From contig JAKLFY010000062.1 of assembly GCA_022710935.1 (NCBI GenBank), forward strand, positions 1 to 39,182: a stretch of 39,182 nucleotides of DNA. The letters are read 5' to 3'. This DNA comes from Verrucomicrobiota bacterium (GTDB lineage: Bacteria; Verrucomicrobiota; Verrucomicrobiia; Limisphaerales; J093). Shown one piece after another: positions 30,684 to 37,669 of this stretch. The notes under the pieces were generated by a model. The model worked only from the letters and a program-made list of their open reading frames with translations. It did not search any database and was not told the DNA's origin. The stretch's first letter is position 1, and each line of letters starts with the position of its first letter. A program made the translations under genes and the position numbers.

Positions 30684-31091
30684 ATGCATTCAAATCTTGA
30701 TAACGGACCGGTGCTCGACAAGACGCGCGAGCTGTGCGAGACCATCGTCAACCAGCCTGATTTCCTTGCCATGCGGCGGGACGTCGAGACGTTTCTGGCC
30801 GACGATGATGCGCGCTCCCGGTACCACACCCTCGCCAGCAAGGGGCAGGACCTGCAATACAAACAGCAGCAGGGTGCTCAGTTGACACGCCAGGAGATCG
30901 AGGCCTTCGAGCAGGAGCGGGAGACCCTCATGCAGAATGGTGTCGTCCGCGGATTCCTCGAGGCCCAACAGCAGATGCAGCAGGTCCATGAGACCGTCGG
31001 CCGCTATGTCATGAAGGCGATGGAACTCGGTCGCGTGCCTGAGGAGGACGATTTCGCCGGCTGCGGTCAGGGCTGCAGTTGCGGGCACTGA
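30684..31091 (+). CDS. YlbF-family protein with cysteine-rich tail
   Basis: This 135-residue helical cytosolic protein belongs to the YlbF/YmcA group: TRELCETIVNQPDFLAMRRDVETFLADDDARSRYHTLASKGQ near the start, then QEIEAFEQERETLMQNGVVRGFLEAQQQMQQVHETVGRYVMKAME. In Bacillus, members of the group form a complex with YaaT and RNase Y that affects RNA processing and differentiation. The unusual feature is the tail FAGCGQGCSCGH, with three Cys and a terminal His, which could hold a metal or iron-sulfur cluster. The ATG at 30684 fits the family start. It is convergent with the Sel1 gene, 16 bp apart. Confidence 0.85.
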   Translation: MHSNLDNGPVLDKTRELCETIVNQPDFLAMRRDVETFLADDDARSRYHTLASKGQDLQYKQQQGAQLTRQEIEAFEQERETLMQNGVVRGFLEAQQQMQQVHETVGRYVMKAMELGRVPEEDDFAGCGQGCSCGH

Positions 31092-31107
31092 GGTGCGGCG
31101 AGGCGGG

Positions 31108-31656
31108 CTATGGGCTTGGCTCCGCTTTTCTGGCCGCCGCAGCCGCGGCTGCAGCCGCCGCGGCTTCGAGCTTTCCCACTTCCTCGAGCCTGGCCGCGGC
31201 TCCTGTGTGGCCTTGTTTGGCCGCCGCCTCGAACCATTTCCTGGCTTCCTGGAAATTCTTCTCGAGGCCGTCACCTGTCAGATACCGCTTGCCAAGGTCG
31301 AATTGGGCGACGGCTGACCCCTGCTCGGCGCGTTTCTTCTGGAACTCGATGGTTCGTTTGAGAGCTTCGGCCTTCTGAGCGGCCTGTTTCTTGAGGATCT
31401 CCGCGTCGACCGTGTTGGTTTGGGGCCGGGCGGGCGGGGTCGTGCCCGGCAGAGGCGGGGGTGTTGGAGAGAGCGTCGCCGGCGGCGTCGGCTGTTGCGT
31501 TTGAGGGGCGATCGGTTTGACATAGCGCCGCGCACCGTAGAATTGGGCAGACCAGCTACGTCCGGGGAGAATATCGGTCCAACCTGCAGGCAAAGTCTCA
31601 GGACAAAGCCAGCAGCCGACCACGCACACGAGCGCCAGGCGCGGAGTCCATTTCAT
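31108..31656 (-). CDS. Exported Sel1-repeat protein
   Basis: This 182-residue protein has a signal peptide (LALVCVVGCWLCPETLPAGW), a Pro/Thr-rich linker (about 45-85) and a charged helix. One to two Sel1/TPR-like repeats follow: KRAEQGSAVAQFDLGKRYLTGDGLEKNFQEARKWFEAAAKQGHTGAAARL. It ends in a run of ten or more alanines before RKAEPSP. Sel1 repeats mediate protein-protein contacts. The ATG at 31656 is chosen because the signal peptide starts there; the longer frame upstream is repeat DNA. Confidence 0.85.
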   Translation of the reverse strand: MKWTPRLALVCVVGCWLCPETLPAGWTDILPGRSWSAQFYGARRYVKPIAPQTQQPTPPATLSPTPPPLPGTTPPARPQTNTVDAEILKKQAAQKAEALKRTIEFQKKRAEQGSAVAQFDLGKRYLTGDGLEKNFQEARKWFEAAAKQGHTGAAARLEEVGKLEAAAAAAAAAAARKAEPSP

Positions 31657-32011
31657 GACGGTCGAAGAGTCCCACATTTCATCACATGGGTCAACCCATC
31701 CCCGTGCTTTGCCCCTTTTTCCGGTACATCTGATTGTTGTCGGTGTTCTGTCGCCCGGTGAGGGCACCGGGCCTACAACGGATGGAGATTGCCGGTGTAG
31801 GCCGCGTGCCCCCACACGGCGCAAACTCGATTCCCACCGACAATCTCCAGATGCACTGCCCTTTTTCCCGATCAATATCTTCCGGATGCACGACCAGTTG
31901 TCCAGTGGTCTCAGGGCAGGTTGTGTTCTTGCGGCCCAGTGAGCGATGGCCCCGTTCCAGGGGCAGAGAATCGTCCCGGTCCTCTGAAACGAAATCGGAA
32001 CCGGCGCACGC
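31657..32011. other. 355-bp intergenic region with a REP-like hairpin
   Basis: There is no gene. A perfect hairpin gcccggtg-aggg-caccgggc lies at 31753-31772 within a stretch (gtaggc, accgggcctac) of the type dispersed through such genomes. It separates the Sel1 gene from the sigma-factor operon on the same strand. Confidence 0.6.
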
Positions 32012-32596
32012 TCACAACCACTGATCGAGCTGCTCGCGCAGCAGGCGCCGAGCCCGGTACAGCCGCGATTCCACCGCCTTGGGTGTGGTGCCGATGATGC
32101 GCGCCGCCTCGGCTACCGCCAGGTCCTGCCACTCGCACAGAACGATGGCTTCGCGCAGGTCCTCCGGCAACTGCCAGACAGCGTGGCGCACCGCGGCGTT
32201 GCGCTCCTCGGCCTGGAGTTCGCAGTCAGGGGGAGGTGTGTCGGCAGGCAAAACATCGTGGAGACTCGAATTGGCCGATTCATCGGCAGGTTCCAGTGGC
32301 ACTGTGGGGTGCCGTATCCGCCAGCGCATGCGGTTGCGCGCCAGGTTGCCTGCGATGGTCAAGAGCCAGTTGCCGAAAGCGTGCTCGGGGCGGAAGGACT
32401 CCCGCGAGCGATAGACCCGCGCGAAGGTCTCCTGGGCCAGGTCCCGAGCGTCCTCCTCGTCGCCCAGCATGCGGTAGAGAAAACGGAACACCGCCGCGGC
32501 GTGACGCTCCATCAGGCTGGATAAAGCCGCGTCCTGGCCTGCCTTCAGGCGCGCCATGTCGTCCCGGTCCAGCGCCTCGATGTCCTCAGTGGGCAT
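32012..32596 (-). CDS. ECF RNA polymerase sigma factor (CnrH-like position)
   Basis: This 194-residue sigma-70 family factor has region 2 at about residues 20-90 (LMERHAAAVFRFLYRMLGDEEDARDLAQETFARVYRSRESF) and region 4 at about 135-190 (LPEDLREAIVLCEWQDLAVAEAARIIGTTPKAVESRLYRARRLL). There is no region 1 or 3, as in ECF factors. Its start overlaps the end of the metal-sensor-like gene by 11 bp. With the anti-sigma-like gene first and the sensor second, the order is that of cnrYXH, the cobalt-nickel signalling operon of Cupriavidus. I expect it to transcribe this operon and the divergent Cys-rich gene, but I could not identify its promoter motif. Confidence 0.93.
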   Translation of the reverse strand: MPTEDIEALDRDDMARLKAGQDAALSSLMERHAAAVFRFLYRMLGDEEDARDLAQETFARVYRSRESFRPEHAFGNWLLTIAGNLARNRMRWRIRHPTVPLEPADESANSSLHDVLPADTPPPDCELQAEERNAAVRHAVWQLPEDLREAIVLCEWQDLAVAEAARIIGTTPKAVESRLYRARRLLREQLDQWL

Positions 32597-33077
32597 GCGT
32601 GGCGTGGACGGGGCGGGTCATGGCGGACTCGATTTGCTCGTGCGACTCGATGGTCAATCGGCGCATTTCGCTCAGGTAGCGTCGGCCTTCGTCCGGGGGC
32701 ATCGCGCGGCTCACTTCGTCGAAATGGCGAAGCATGGCGCTTTGGCATTGGGCCCGCAGCGAGCCAATTTCCGCCAGGATTCGCTCGACCTCGGCAGTGA
32801 CGCTCGACGCGTTGTCCAAGAGCGAGCGCAGTTCGCGTTTGCGGTCGTCGATCTGCTCGCAGAAGCTGCGACAGGAGGGTTTGTAACCTTCATGCAGCGT
32901 GCGGATGCGCTCGAGTTGCACGCTGTCGAGCTTGAACTCCTGTTGCAGCCATTTCAATTCGTCGTCGTCTTGACAGGCATGCTGGCAGCAGAACAGGTTC
33001 GAAACCCGGGCCGCCGCAACAAAGACCGCGGCGCCACTGACGGCCAGGATGCAGAGCGATAGGAGTGGGCGGCGCAT
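32586..33077 (-). CDS. Periplasmic heavy-metal sensor, CnrX/Spy-like
   Basis: This 163-residue membrane-anchored periplasmic protein has an N-terminal helix (LLSLCILAVSGAAVFVAAARV) and then a helical hairpin typical of the metal-resistance (CnrX/Spy/ZraP) superfamily: LKWLQQEFKLDSVQLERIRTLHEGYKPSCRSFCEQIDDRKRELRSLL, and AEVERILAEIGSLRAQCQSAMLRHFDEVSRAMPPDEGRRYLSEMRRL. Potential ligands are abundant: LFCCQHAC after the helix, SCRSFC, AQCQ, and a C-terminal HATHAH. In CnrX metal binding releases the sigma factor from its membrane anti-sigma. The ATG is one base after the stop of the upstream gene (TGACATG), and the 3' end overlaps the sigma gene. Confidence 0.85.
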   Translation of the reverse strand: MRRPLLSLCILAVSGAAVFVAAARVSNLFCCQHACQDDDELKWLQQEFKLDSVQLERIRTLHEGYKPSCRSFCEQIDDRKRELRSLLDNASSVTAEVERILAEIGSLRAQCQSAMLRHFDEVSRAMPPDEGRRYLSEMRRLTIESHEQIESAMTRPVHATHAH

Positions 33078-33078
33078 G

Positions 33079-33408
33079 TCAATGCAGGGCGTCCGGCGCC
33101 ACGCTCGCCACGTAGGCTGCACGAGCCGAATCGCGGGACTGGGCGGCGGCGGAAATCCCTCCGACCAGCACGCCCGCCACGAGCACGGCGGTGAAGCCCC
33201 CGGCCAGCACCCACGGGCGAAGGACGCTGGCGGCCAGGCGGTCCACCCACGCCCGCCAAAGCGTCGAAGGCGAGGGCTCACCCTCCCACAGTTCCAACCG
33301 GCGCCAGACTCCTTCCTGAAAGCGTGGAGGCAGGTCGGGCCTGGGCCGCGCCTGGCGCAGCAGACTCGACAGTCCATCGTCCCCAGAACGGTCATTCACT
33401 GTCTTCAT
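33079..33408 (-). CDS. Membrane anti-sigma factor, CnrY-like position
   Basis: This 109-residue single-pass protein has a cytosolic N-terminal half with the helix LPPRFQEGVWRRLELWEGE that could clamp a sigma factor. One transmembrane segment follows (VLAGGFTAVLVAGVLVGGISAAA, about 68-90), then a short periplasmic tail (AAYVASVAPDALH). Size, topology and first place in an anti-sigma, sensor, sigma operon match CnrY; sequence similarity to CnrY itself is not obvious. Interaction is inferred from context. The ATG at 33406-33408 is clear. Confidence 0.75.
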   Translation of the reverse strand: MKTVNDRSGDDGLSSLLRQARPRPDLPPRFQEGVWRRLELWEGEPSPSTLWRAWVDRLAASVLRPWVLAGGFTAVLVAGVLVGGISAAAQSRDSARAAYVASVAPDALH

Positions 33409-33595
33409 GTTCGCAACAAGGCGGCCAGCCAGAGGCCACCCTACTCAGACTATACCCCGGCTATTCCCAAAGCACGCGGATATTCTTGTCGCAGCAAATT
33501 GAAGGTCGGTTGAGGGTTTTCAGGCCGTGCGGGGTAAGACGTGCAGTGACCGGTCGTGCTGACCGTCGCAAGACGACAACAAAAACGAACGAACA
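33409..33595. promoter_or_regulatory. Divergent control region of the metal circuit
   Basis: These 187 bp separate the sigma operon (left, minus strand) from the Cys-rich gene (right). An inverted repeat cggtc-gtgct-gaccg lies at 33551-33565, 30 bp before the Cys-rich ATG. I could not find a canonical ECF -35 (GGAAC-like) and -10 pair on either strand. Confidence 0.5.
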
Positions 33596-33997
33596 ATGAA
33601 GCCCATGATGAACAAACGCTGCTGGCTCAAGGCCGCTTGCGCCGCAATAGCCGCGACTCTGCTGGTTGCGCTAACCTCACCCGTCCTCGCGTTGGAGAAT
33701 GGCGCCGAACGGCTGGTGGCCGCGACGCGCGACGCGCAGTCCGTGGCCTCGTGCCAAGCCGCATGCTGCGATTCGAACCCGCTCAGTGCCGGCTCGAGAT
33801 GCGCCGAGTGCAAATGCGCCGAGTGCAAATGCGCCGAGTGTAAATGCGCCGAGTGTAAATGTGCCGAGTGTAAATGTGCCGAGTGTAAATGTGCCGAGTG
33901 CGGAACTCTGGGCTGCAAGTGTGGTGATTGCCAATGCGCAGACTGCAAGTGCCCCAAGACCGGCGATAAGACCTTGGCGAAGCCCTGCTGCAAATAG
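33596..33997 (+). CDS. Exported metallothionein-like CAECK-repeat protein
   Basis: This 133-residue protein has a signal peptide (LKAACAAIAATLLVALTSPVLA) and a mature region dominated by cysteine. Seven tandem units, six CAECK and one CAECG, occupy about residues 69-103. They are followed by LGCKCGDCQCADCKCPKTG and a final PCCK. The mature part has about 25 Cys. CxxC and CxC spacing throughout is what metallothioneins use for Cu(I), Zn, Cd or Hg thiolate clusters, but export to the periplasm is unusual for a metallothionein. The gene is divergent from the CnrYXH-like operon, so metal-induced expression is the natural hypothesis. I know no named family with this repeat. Which metal it binds, if any, is unknown. 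Confidence 0.88.
   Translation: MKPMMNKRCWLKAACAAIAATLLVALTSPVLALENGAERLVAATRDAQSVASCQAACCDSNPLSAGSRCAECKCAECKCAECKCAECKCAECKCAECKCAECGTLGCKCGDCQCADCKCPKTGDKTLAKPCCK
33800..33904 (+). repeat. Seven tandem 15-bp units coding CAECK
   Basis: The unit tgYgccgagtgYaaa is repeated seven times; the last ends cgga. Cys codons drift from TGC in the first units to TGT in the later ones, and the last unit returns to TGC at its second Cys. Differences are confined to synonymous third positions until the terminal unit. Confidence 0.95.
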
Positions 33998-34017
33998 GCC
34001 AGCGAGAAAGACGACCT

Positions 34018-34054
34018 CAAGGCGCGCCTGGGCTGATGAGCAAAGCGCGCCTTG
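34018..34054 (+). terminator. Hairpin after the CAECK-repeat gene
   Basis: A perfect 10-bp stem caaggcgcgc/gcgcgccttg with a 17-nt loop begins 20 bp after the stop and is followed by atttgtgt. It is a likely intrinsic terminator. Confidence 0.6.
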
Positions 34055-34073
34055 ATTTGTGTGGGGGCAACGG

Positions 34074-34227
34074 AAAACGGGTCAGTTCTAAAACGGGTCA
34101 GTTCTTGATTTTGTCATGTCCTTCGCCAGCCCCTCTTGGGCTGGCGATGCTGCACGCGACGGACAGACCGCGCGGCCGCACCTGACTGCGCCTGTCCTGA
34201 GAATATGACAATATCAAGAACTGACCC
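34074..34227. mobile_element. MITE-like element with doubled left end
   Basis: Terminal inverted repeats of 23 bp (34095-34117 and 34205-34227, one mismatch) begin gggtcagttcttgat. They enclose a 9-bp hairpin tcgccagcc/ggctggcga at 34123-34147. The outer left 16 bp aaaacgggtcagttct occur twice in tandem (34074-34089, 34090-34105). There is no coding capacity. Confidence 0.75.
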
Positions 34228-34292
34228 CTCAGGCAGTCGCCGGGCTGAATGCGGAAGTCGACAGTTGGACGGGTTTCGGCTAGGAGTTGGTC

Positions 34293-37200
34293 ATGACAAC
34301 GAACGAGCCTCTGCCAGTGCAAATGCCGACGTCCCACCCACGCAATCGGCGGTCGATTGCCATGCCCTGGCGTGCCCGTTTTCTTCCATTCCTCCTCTCT
34401 GCTGCTGCTGCTGCTGCGGTGGTGGTGTCGGCCCTGATTGAAGCGGGTACGACGTTCGAGGGCTCGATGCCGACTCCAAGCGCCGAACGCGGTCCCGCGG
34501 TCAGGCTGGGCCAGGGCGATCTCGCCCTCAACGAGTCGCCTCCGGAAGGAGTGTGGTTTAGCGCCGGACCCGGTGGTCGTGCGATCAAGGTGGGCCGGGG
34601 CAATCTCCTCCTTGTCGAGTCCCCTCAGGAAGGGTTGTGGTCGGTGGCGACGGACTGGACGAACGGCTGGCCGGCGGGCTGGGTGCATGCTCAACCGGCG
34701 AAGGTCTGGGACGAAGGCGATTGGATCCGTGCGTCCGGGCAACTCGATCTGCCGCAGGGCCGGCTCGAGCTTCTGGATTCCTACCGGAGAGAAGGGGATG
34801 TCGTGCGCGGCGTGCGGCGGTTCACCTGGCGCGGCAAATCCGAGCTGCCGCGCTGCACCTTGTCGGTGCGCTGGGCGGTTCCCGGCGCGACGAACGCGAA
34901 GCCGTTGCTTCCGGGCGTCGTCTATTATGGGAACCCGTCCGGGGCGCGGACGGGAGCGGGCGCGGTTGCGGTGCACGCGGGTGTTCCGGGCGATATGTCG
35001 ATGTTCGAGGAGCATCGGTACGGCGCGCCGTTCGCATGCGTCGAGTGGGCGGCGGCGGATTCGTTCCGCAGCGCGGCCCTGCACACGGTGCCTTCGCGTG
35101 TTGGGGGAGGGCATCATGCCGATCAATGGTGGTCGCTGGGTGTGATTGCCCGGGAGGCATGGACGGAATTGACGTTGCTCTCCGGGCCGTGCGCCGCCAA
35201 CGGCCAGCCGAGCGTGGTCAAGGCGCTTCAGCAGAAGTTCCTGCCCTATCCGGACGCCTGGGTCACGCTGCGTCCGGGCGCGGTGATCGAGAAGACGTTT
35301 TTCATCGAGGTCTGCCCGTCGGTCGCGCGGGGTTCGGGTTTCCGCCAGCCGTTGCGGACCGCCCTGCGGCTGCATCCGCCATTCAGTCTCGAAGGTCTGC
35401 CGACATTCGACCAGATCATCCGGGACAAGTACCGCTTCGCGATCTCGCGATTTCGGGATCGGGCAAGCGACTCGGGATTTGAGATGTACCCGGACAACGT
35501 CGAGGGGACGCATTACGTGATGGGCTGGTGCGGGCAGGCGGGGGCGCTGGGCGGCGCGCTGCTTTGGCTGGCGCCGAGGCTGGGCGATCCGGCTGCCGTG
35601 AATCGGGCTTCCCGCGCCATGGACCTTCTGGCCACCGCGCCCTTCAACGAGAACGGCTTTCTGCTGAAGTACACCGCCGAATCGGGGAGGTGGTCGGAGC
35701 AGGACCACGTCTCCCAAGGCCAGGCGATGGAGAACTTCGCTCGGGCGATTCTTGCCGCCCGCGAGTTGGGCAAGAGCGGCGGGGCCTCCGATGAAGGCCG
35801 GAGGGGCGACGGCTCGTCCCCCGCGCCCTCGTCAGGCGGCAGCCTGAAAGCGGAGGGCGGGGCGCCGCATTCGGGTTCCTGGGAATCGTTCCTGCGCCGG
35901 GCCTGCGCGCTGCATGCCGATCGCATTTTGCGGGACGATTGGCGGCCGGTATCGACGGCGGAGGGGTTTTATGTGTCGCCGCTCTGCAAGGCGTCGGTGC
36001 TGTTTGGCAACGCCGACTTCCAGCGGGCGGCGGTCAAGGCGGCGCGGCACTATGCCGAACGGCATATCGAGATGCGGGAACCGTACTGGGGCGGGACGCT
36101 GGACGCCCGGTGTGAGGACAAGGAAGGCGCGCTGGCGGGGTTCCAGGCCTTCCTGGCTGTTTATGAACTCACGCGCGAACCGTGCTATCTCGAGTGGGCG
36201 GCCCACGCCCTGGACGTGGCTCTGACCTACACAGTGCTCTGGGACATCGACCTGCCGGCCGGGCGCCTGCGCGATCACGCGCTCAAGACCCGCGGCTGGA
36301 CGATCGTGTCGGCGCAGAACCAGCATTTGGATGTCTATGCGGTTTTGTTCACGCCCGAGATCTGGCGGATGGGCGAGCTTCTCGGGCGGGAGGATCTGAA
36401 GCGGTTGGCGGCGGTGATGTTTCGCAGTTGCGGCCAGCTCATTGACGCCCAGGGCAGCCAGGGCGAGCAGATTCAACAGACCAATTTCGGCCAGTCCGGC
36501 GATCTGACGGATGTCTTTCGGATGCGCGGCGGCTACAGCGAAGGATGGACGGTGTTTTGGATCACCGCGCATTTCCTCAATGCCGCCGCACAGTTCGAAG
36601 CCATGGGTGTGGATCTCGACCGGATCGGGGCGTCCATCGCGCAGGCTGAACGGAGCGCCGAGGCGACGCCCGCGCCGTTGTATCGGGATCCCGTGTATGA
36701 CGGGGCGGCGGATCCAGTCCTTGCGTGGAACCCATTTCGGCAAGCCTGGTGGATGCTCTACACGCAGCGTCGGGCCAAGCTCGATCTGCCGGGCGTCGAG
36801 TGGTGCCATGGCACGGAGATCGGTGTGGCGGAGTCACGCGACGCGGGGATGACATGGGCCTACCGCGGAACACTGACGCTCGAGGCCGCGGATGCCGAGT
36901 ATTCGTTCTGGGCGCCGGACGTGATCCGCGACGATGCGGGCCGGTACCACCTGTTTGTGAGCTACGTGCCGGGCGCAGCCAGCACCCACCGGAACTGGGG
37001 CGGGCAACGACACATTCTGCACTACAGTTCGGCCGACCTGTGGCAGTGGGCGTTCGAGCGCCGGGTCCCTGTGGCGTCGGATTACTGCATTGATCCCACC
37101 CTGATTCGGCGTCCGGACGGCGCCTGGCGCATGTGGTACAAGGACGAGGGACACGACTCGAAGACCTACGCCGTGGAAAGCCGCGACCTCGAAGAGTGGG

Positions 37201-37604
37201 TGCAAGTCCAGGATCCGGGCGTTTCGAAGCTCTACGGCGAGGGGCCCAAGGCCTTCCACTTCGGGGGGTGCTACTGGCTGATCAAAGATCCCAACAGCGG
37301 GCTGGACGTGTACCGTTCCGACGACTTGGACGCCTGGGTTTACCAGGGCAAGATCCTGGACCAACCCGGCAGCCGGAACAGCGACGGCACGATCGGCAAA
37401 CACGCGGATGTTGTCGTGTGCGGCGATCGCGCTTACCTCATCTACTTCACACATCCCTACACCGAGAACGCCCCGAATCGAAACGGCGTCTCGCCCCTCT
37501 CGAATCGTCATAGCGCCATCCAGGCGGCCGAACTCGAAGTCCGCGAAGGCAGACTCGTATGCGATCGCGACAAGGCCTTCCGGATCCGGCTGACGCCGCA
37601 CTGA
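34293..37604 (+). CDS. Exported glycosidase-like fusion: alpha-toroid plus five-bladed propeller
   Basis: This is an 1103-residue protein; its ATG has AGGAG 6 bp upstream. A basic N-terminus precedes a hydrophobic segment (FLPFLLSAAAAAAVVVSALI). An internally duplicated beta region follows (about 65-115, VRLGQGDLALNESPPEGVW then KVGRGNLLLVESPQEGLW). An alpha/alpha-toroid region (about 365-770) has GTHYVMGWCGQAGALGGALLWLA, GFYVSPLCKASVLFGNADF and WTIVSAQNQHLDVYAVLF. A propeller resembling GH43/GH117-type glycosidases (about 800-1095) has AADPVLAWNPFRQAWWMLY, EYSFWAPDVIRDDAGRYHLF, CIDPTLIRRPDGAWRMWYKDEG and SDGTIGKHADVVV, with Asp and Glu at expected positions. It probably acts on complex or sulfated polysaccharide. 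A palindromic repeat is inserted in frame near residue 500. Confidence 0.85.
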   Translation: MTTNEPLPVQMPTSHPRNRRSIAMPWRARFLPFLLSAAAAAAVVVSALIEAGTTFEGSMPTPSAERGPAVRLGQGDLALNESPPEGVWFSAGPGGRAIKVGRGNLLLVESPQEGLWSVATDWTNGWPAGWVHAQPAKVWDEGDWIRASGQLDLPQGRLELLDSYRREGDVVRGVRRFTWRGKSELPRCTLSVRWAVPGATNAKPLLPGVVYYGNPSGARTGAGAVAVHAGVPGDMSMFEEHRYGAPFACVEWAAADSFRSAALHTVPSRVGGGHHADQWWSLGVIAREAWTELTLLSGPCAANGQPSVVKALQQKFLPYPDAWVTLRPGAVIEKTFFIEVCPSVARGSGFRQPLRTALRLHPPFSLEGLPTFDQIIRDKYRFAISRFRDRASDSGFEMYPDNVEGTHYVMGWCGQAGALGGALLWLAPRLGDPAAVNRASRAMDLLATAPFNENGFLLKYTAESGRWSEQDHVSQGQAMENFARAILAARELGKSGGASDEGRRGDGSSPAPSSGGSLKAEGGAPHSGSWESFLRRACALHADRILRDDWRPVSTAEGFYVSPLCKASVLFGNADFQRAAVKAARHYAERHIEMREPYWGGTLDARCEDKEGALAGFQAFLAVYELTREPCYLEWAAHALDVALTYTVLWDIDLPAGRLRDHALKTRGWTIVSAQNQHLDVYAVLFTPEIWRMGELLGREDLKRLAAVMFRSCGQLIDAQGSQGEQIQQTNFGQSGDLTDVFRMRGGYSEGWTVFWITAHFLNAAAQFEAMGVDLDRIGASIAQAERSAEATPAPLYRDPVYDGAADPVLAWNPFRQAWWMLYTQRRAKLDLPGVEWCHGTEIGVAESRDAGMTWAYRGTLTLEAADAEYSFWAPDVIRDDAGRYHLFVSYVPGAASTHRNWGGQRHILHYSSADLWQWAFERRVPVASDYCIDPTLIRRPDGAWRMWYKDEGHDSKTYAVESRDLEEWVQVQDPGVSKLYGEGPKAFHFGGCYWLIKDPNSGLDVYRSDDLDAWVYQGKILDQPGSRNSDGTIGKHADVVVCGDRAYLIYFTHPYTENAPNRNGVSPLSNRHSAIQAAELEVREGRLVCDRDKAFRIRLTPH
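35775..35880. repeat. In-frame palindromic insert in the glycosidase gene
   Basis: Nested hairpins gccctc/gagggc (35825-35830, 35853-35858) and caggc-ggca-gcctg (35833-35846) lie within about 105 bp. They encode a Gly/Ser/Pro loop (SGGASDEGRRGDG...EGGAPHSGS) between two helices of the toroid. Confidence 0.75.
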
Positions 37605-37669
37605 TGCGGTTGCTTTGTTGGGTCAGTCGTCCGAATCATGCGAGCGCTGCGGGTTGGTGGCGGCGGGAG

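Noticed and set aside
30454-30885. Plus-strand frame with a lipoprotein-like start (FLLFCVFAVTLLNSC)
   Set aside because: The hydrophobic part is read from an intergenic repeat with complementary ends, and the rest overlaps the YlbF gene in another frame.
33409-33595. ECF-type promoter pair for the metal circuit
   Set aside because: No GGAAC-like -35 with a CGTC-like -10 at correct spacing was found on either strand; the specificity of this sigma is unknown.
33800-33904. CRISPR-like array
   Set aside because: Units are directly adjacent without spacers, only 15 bp long, in frame and coding.
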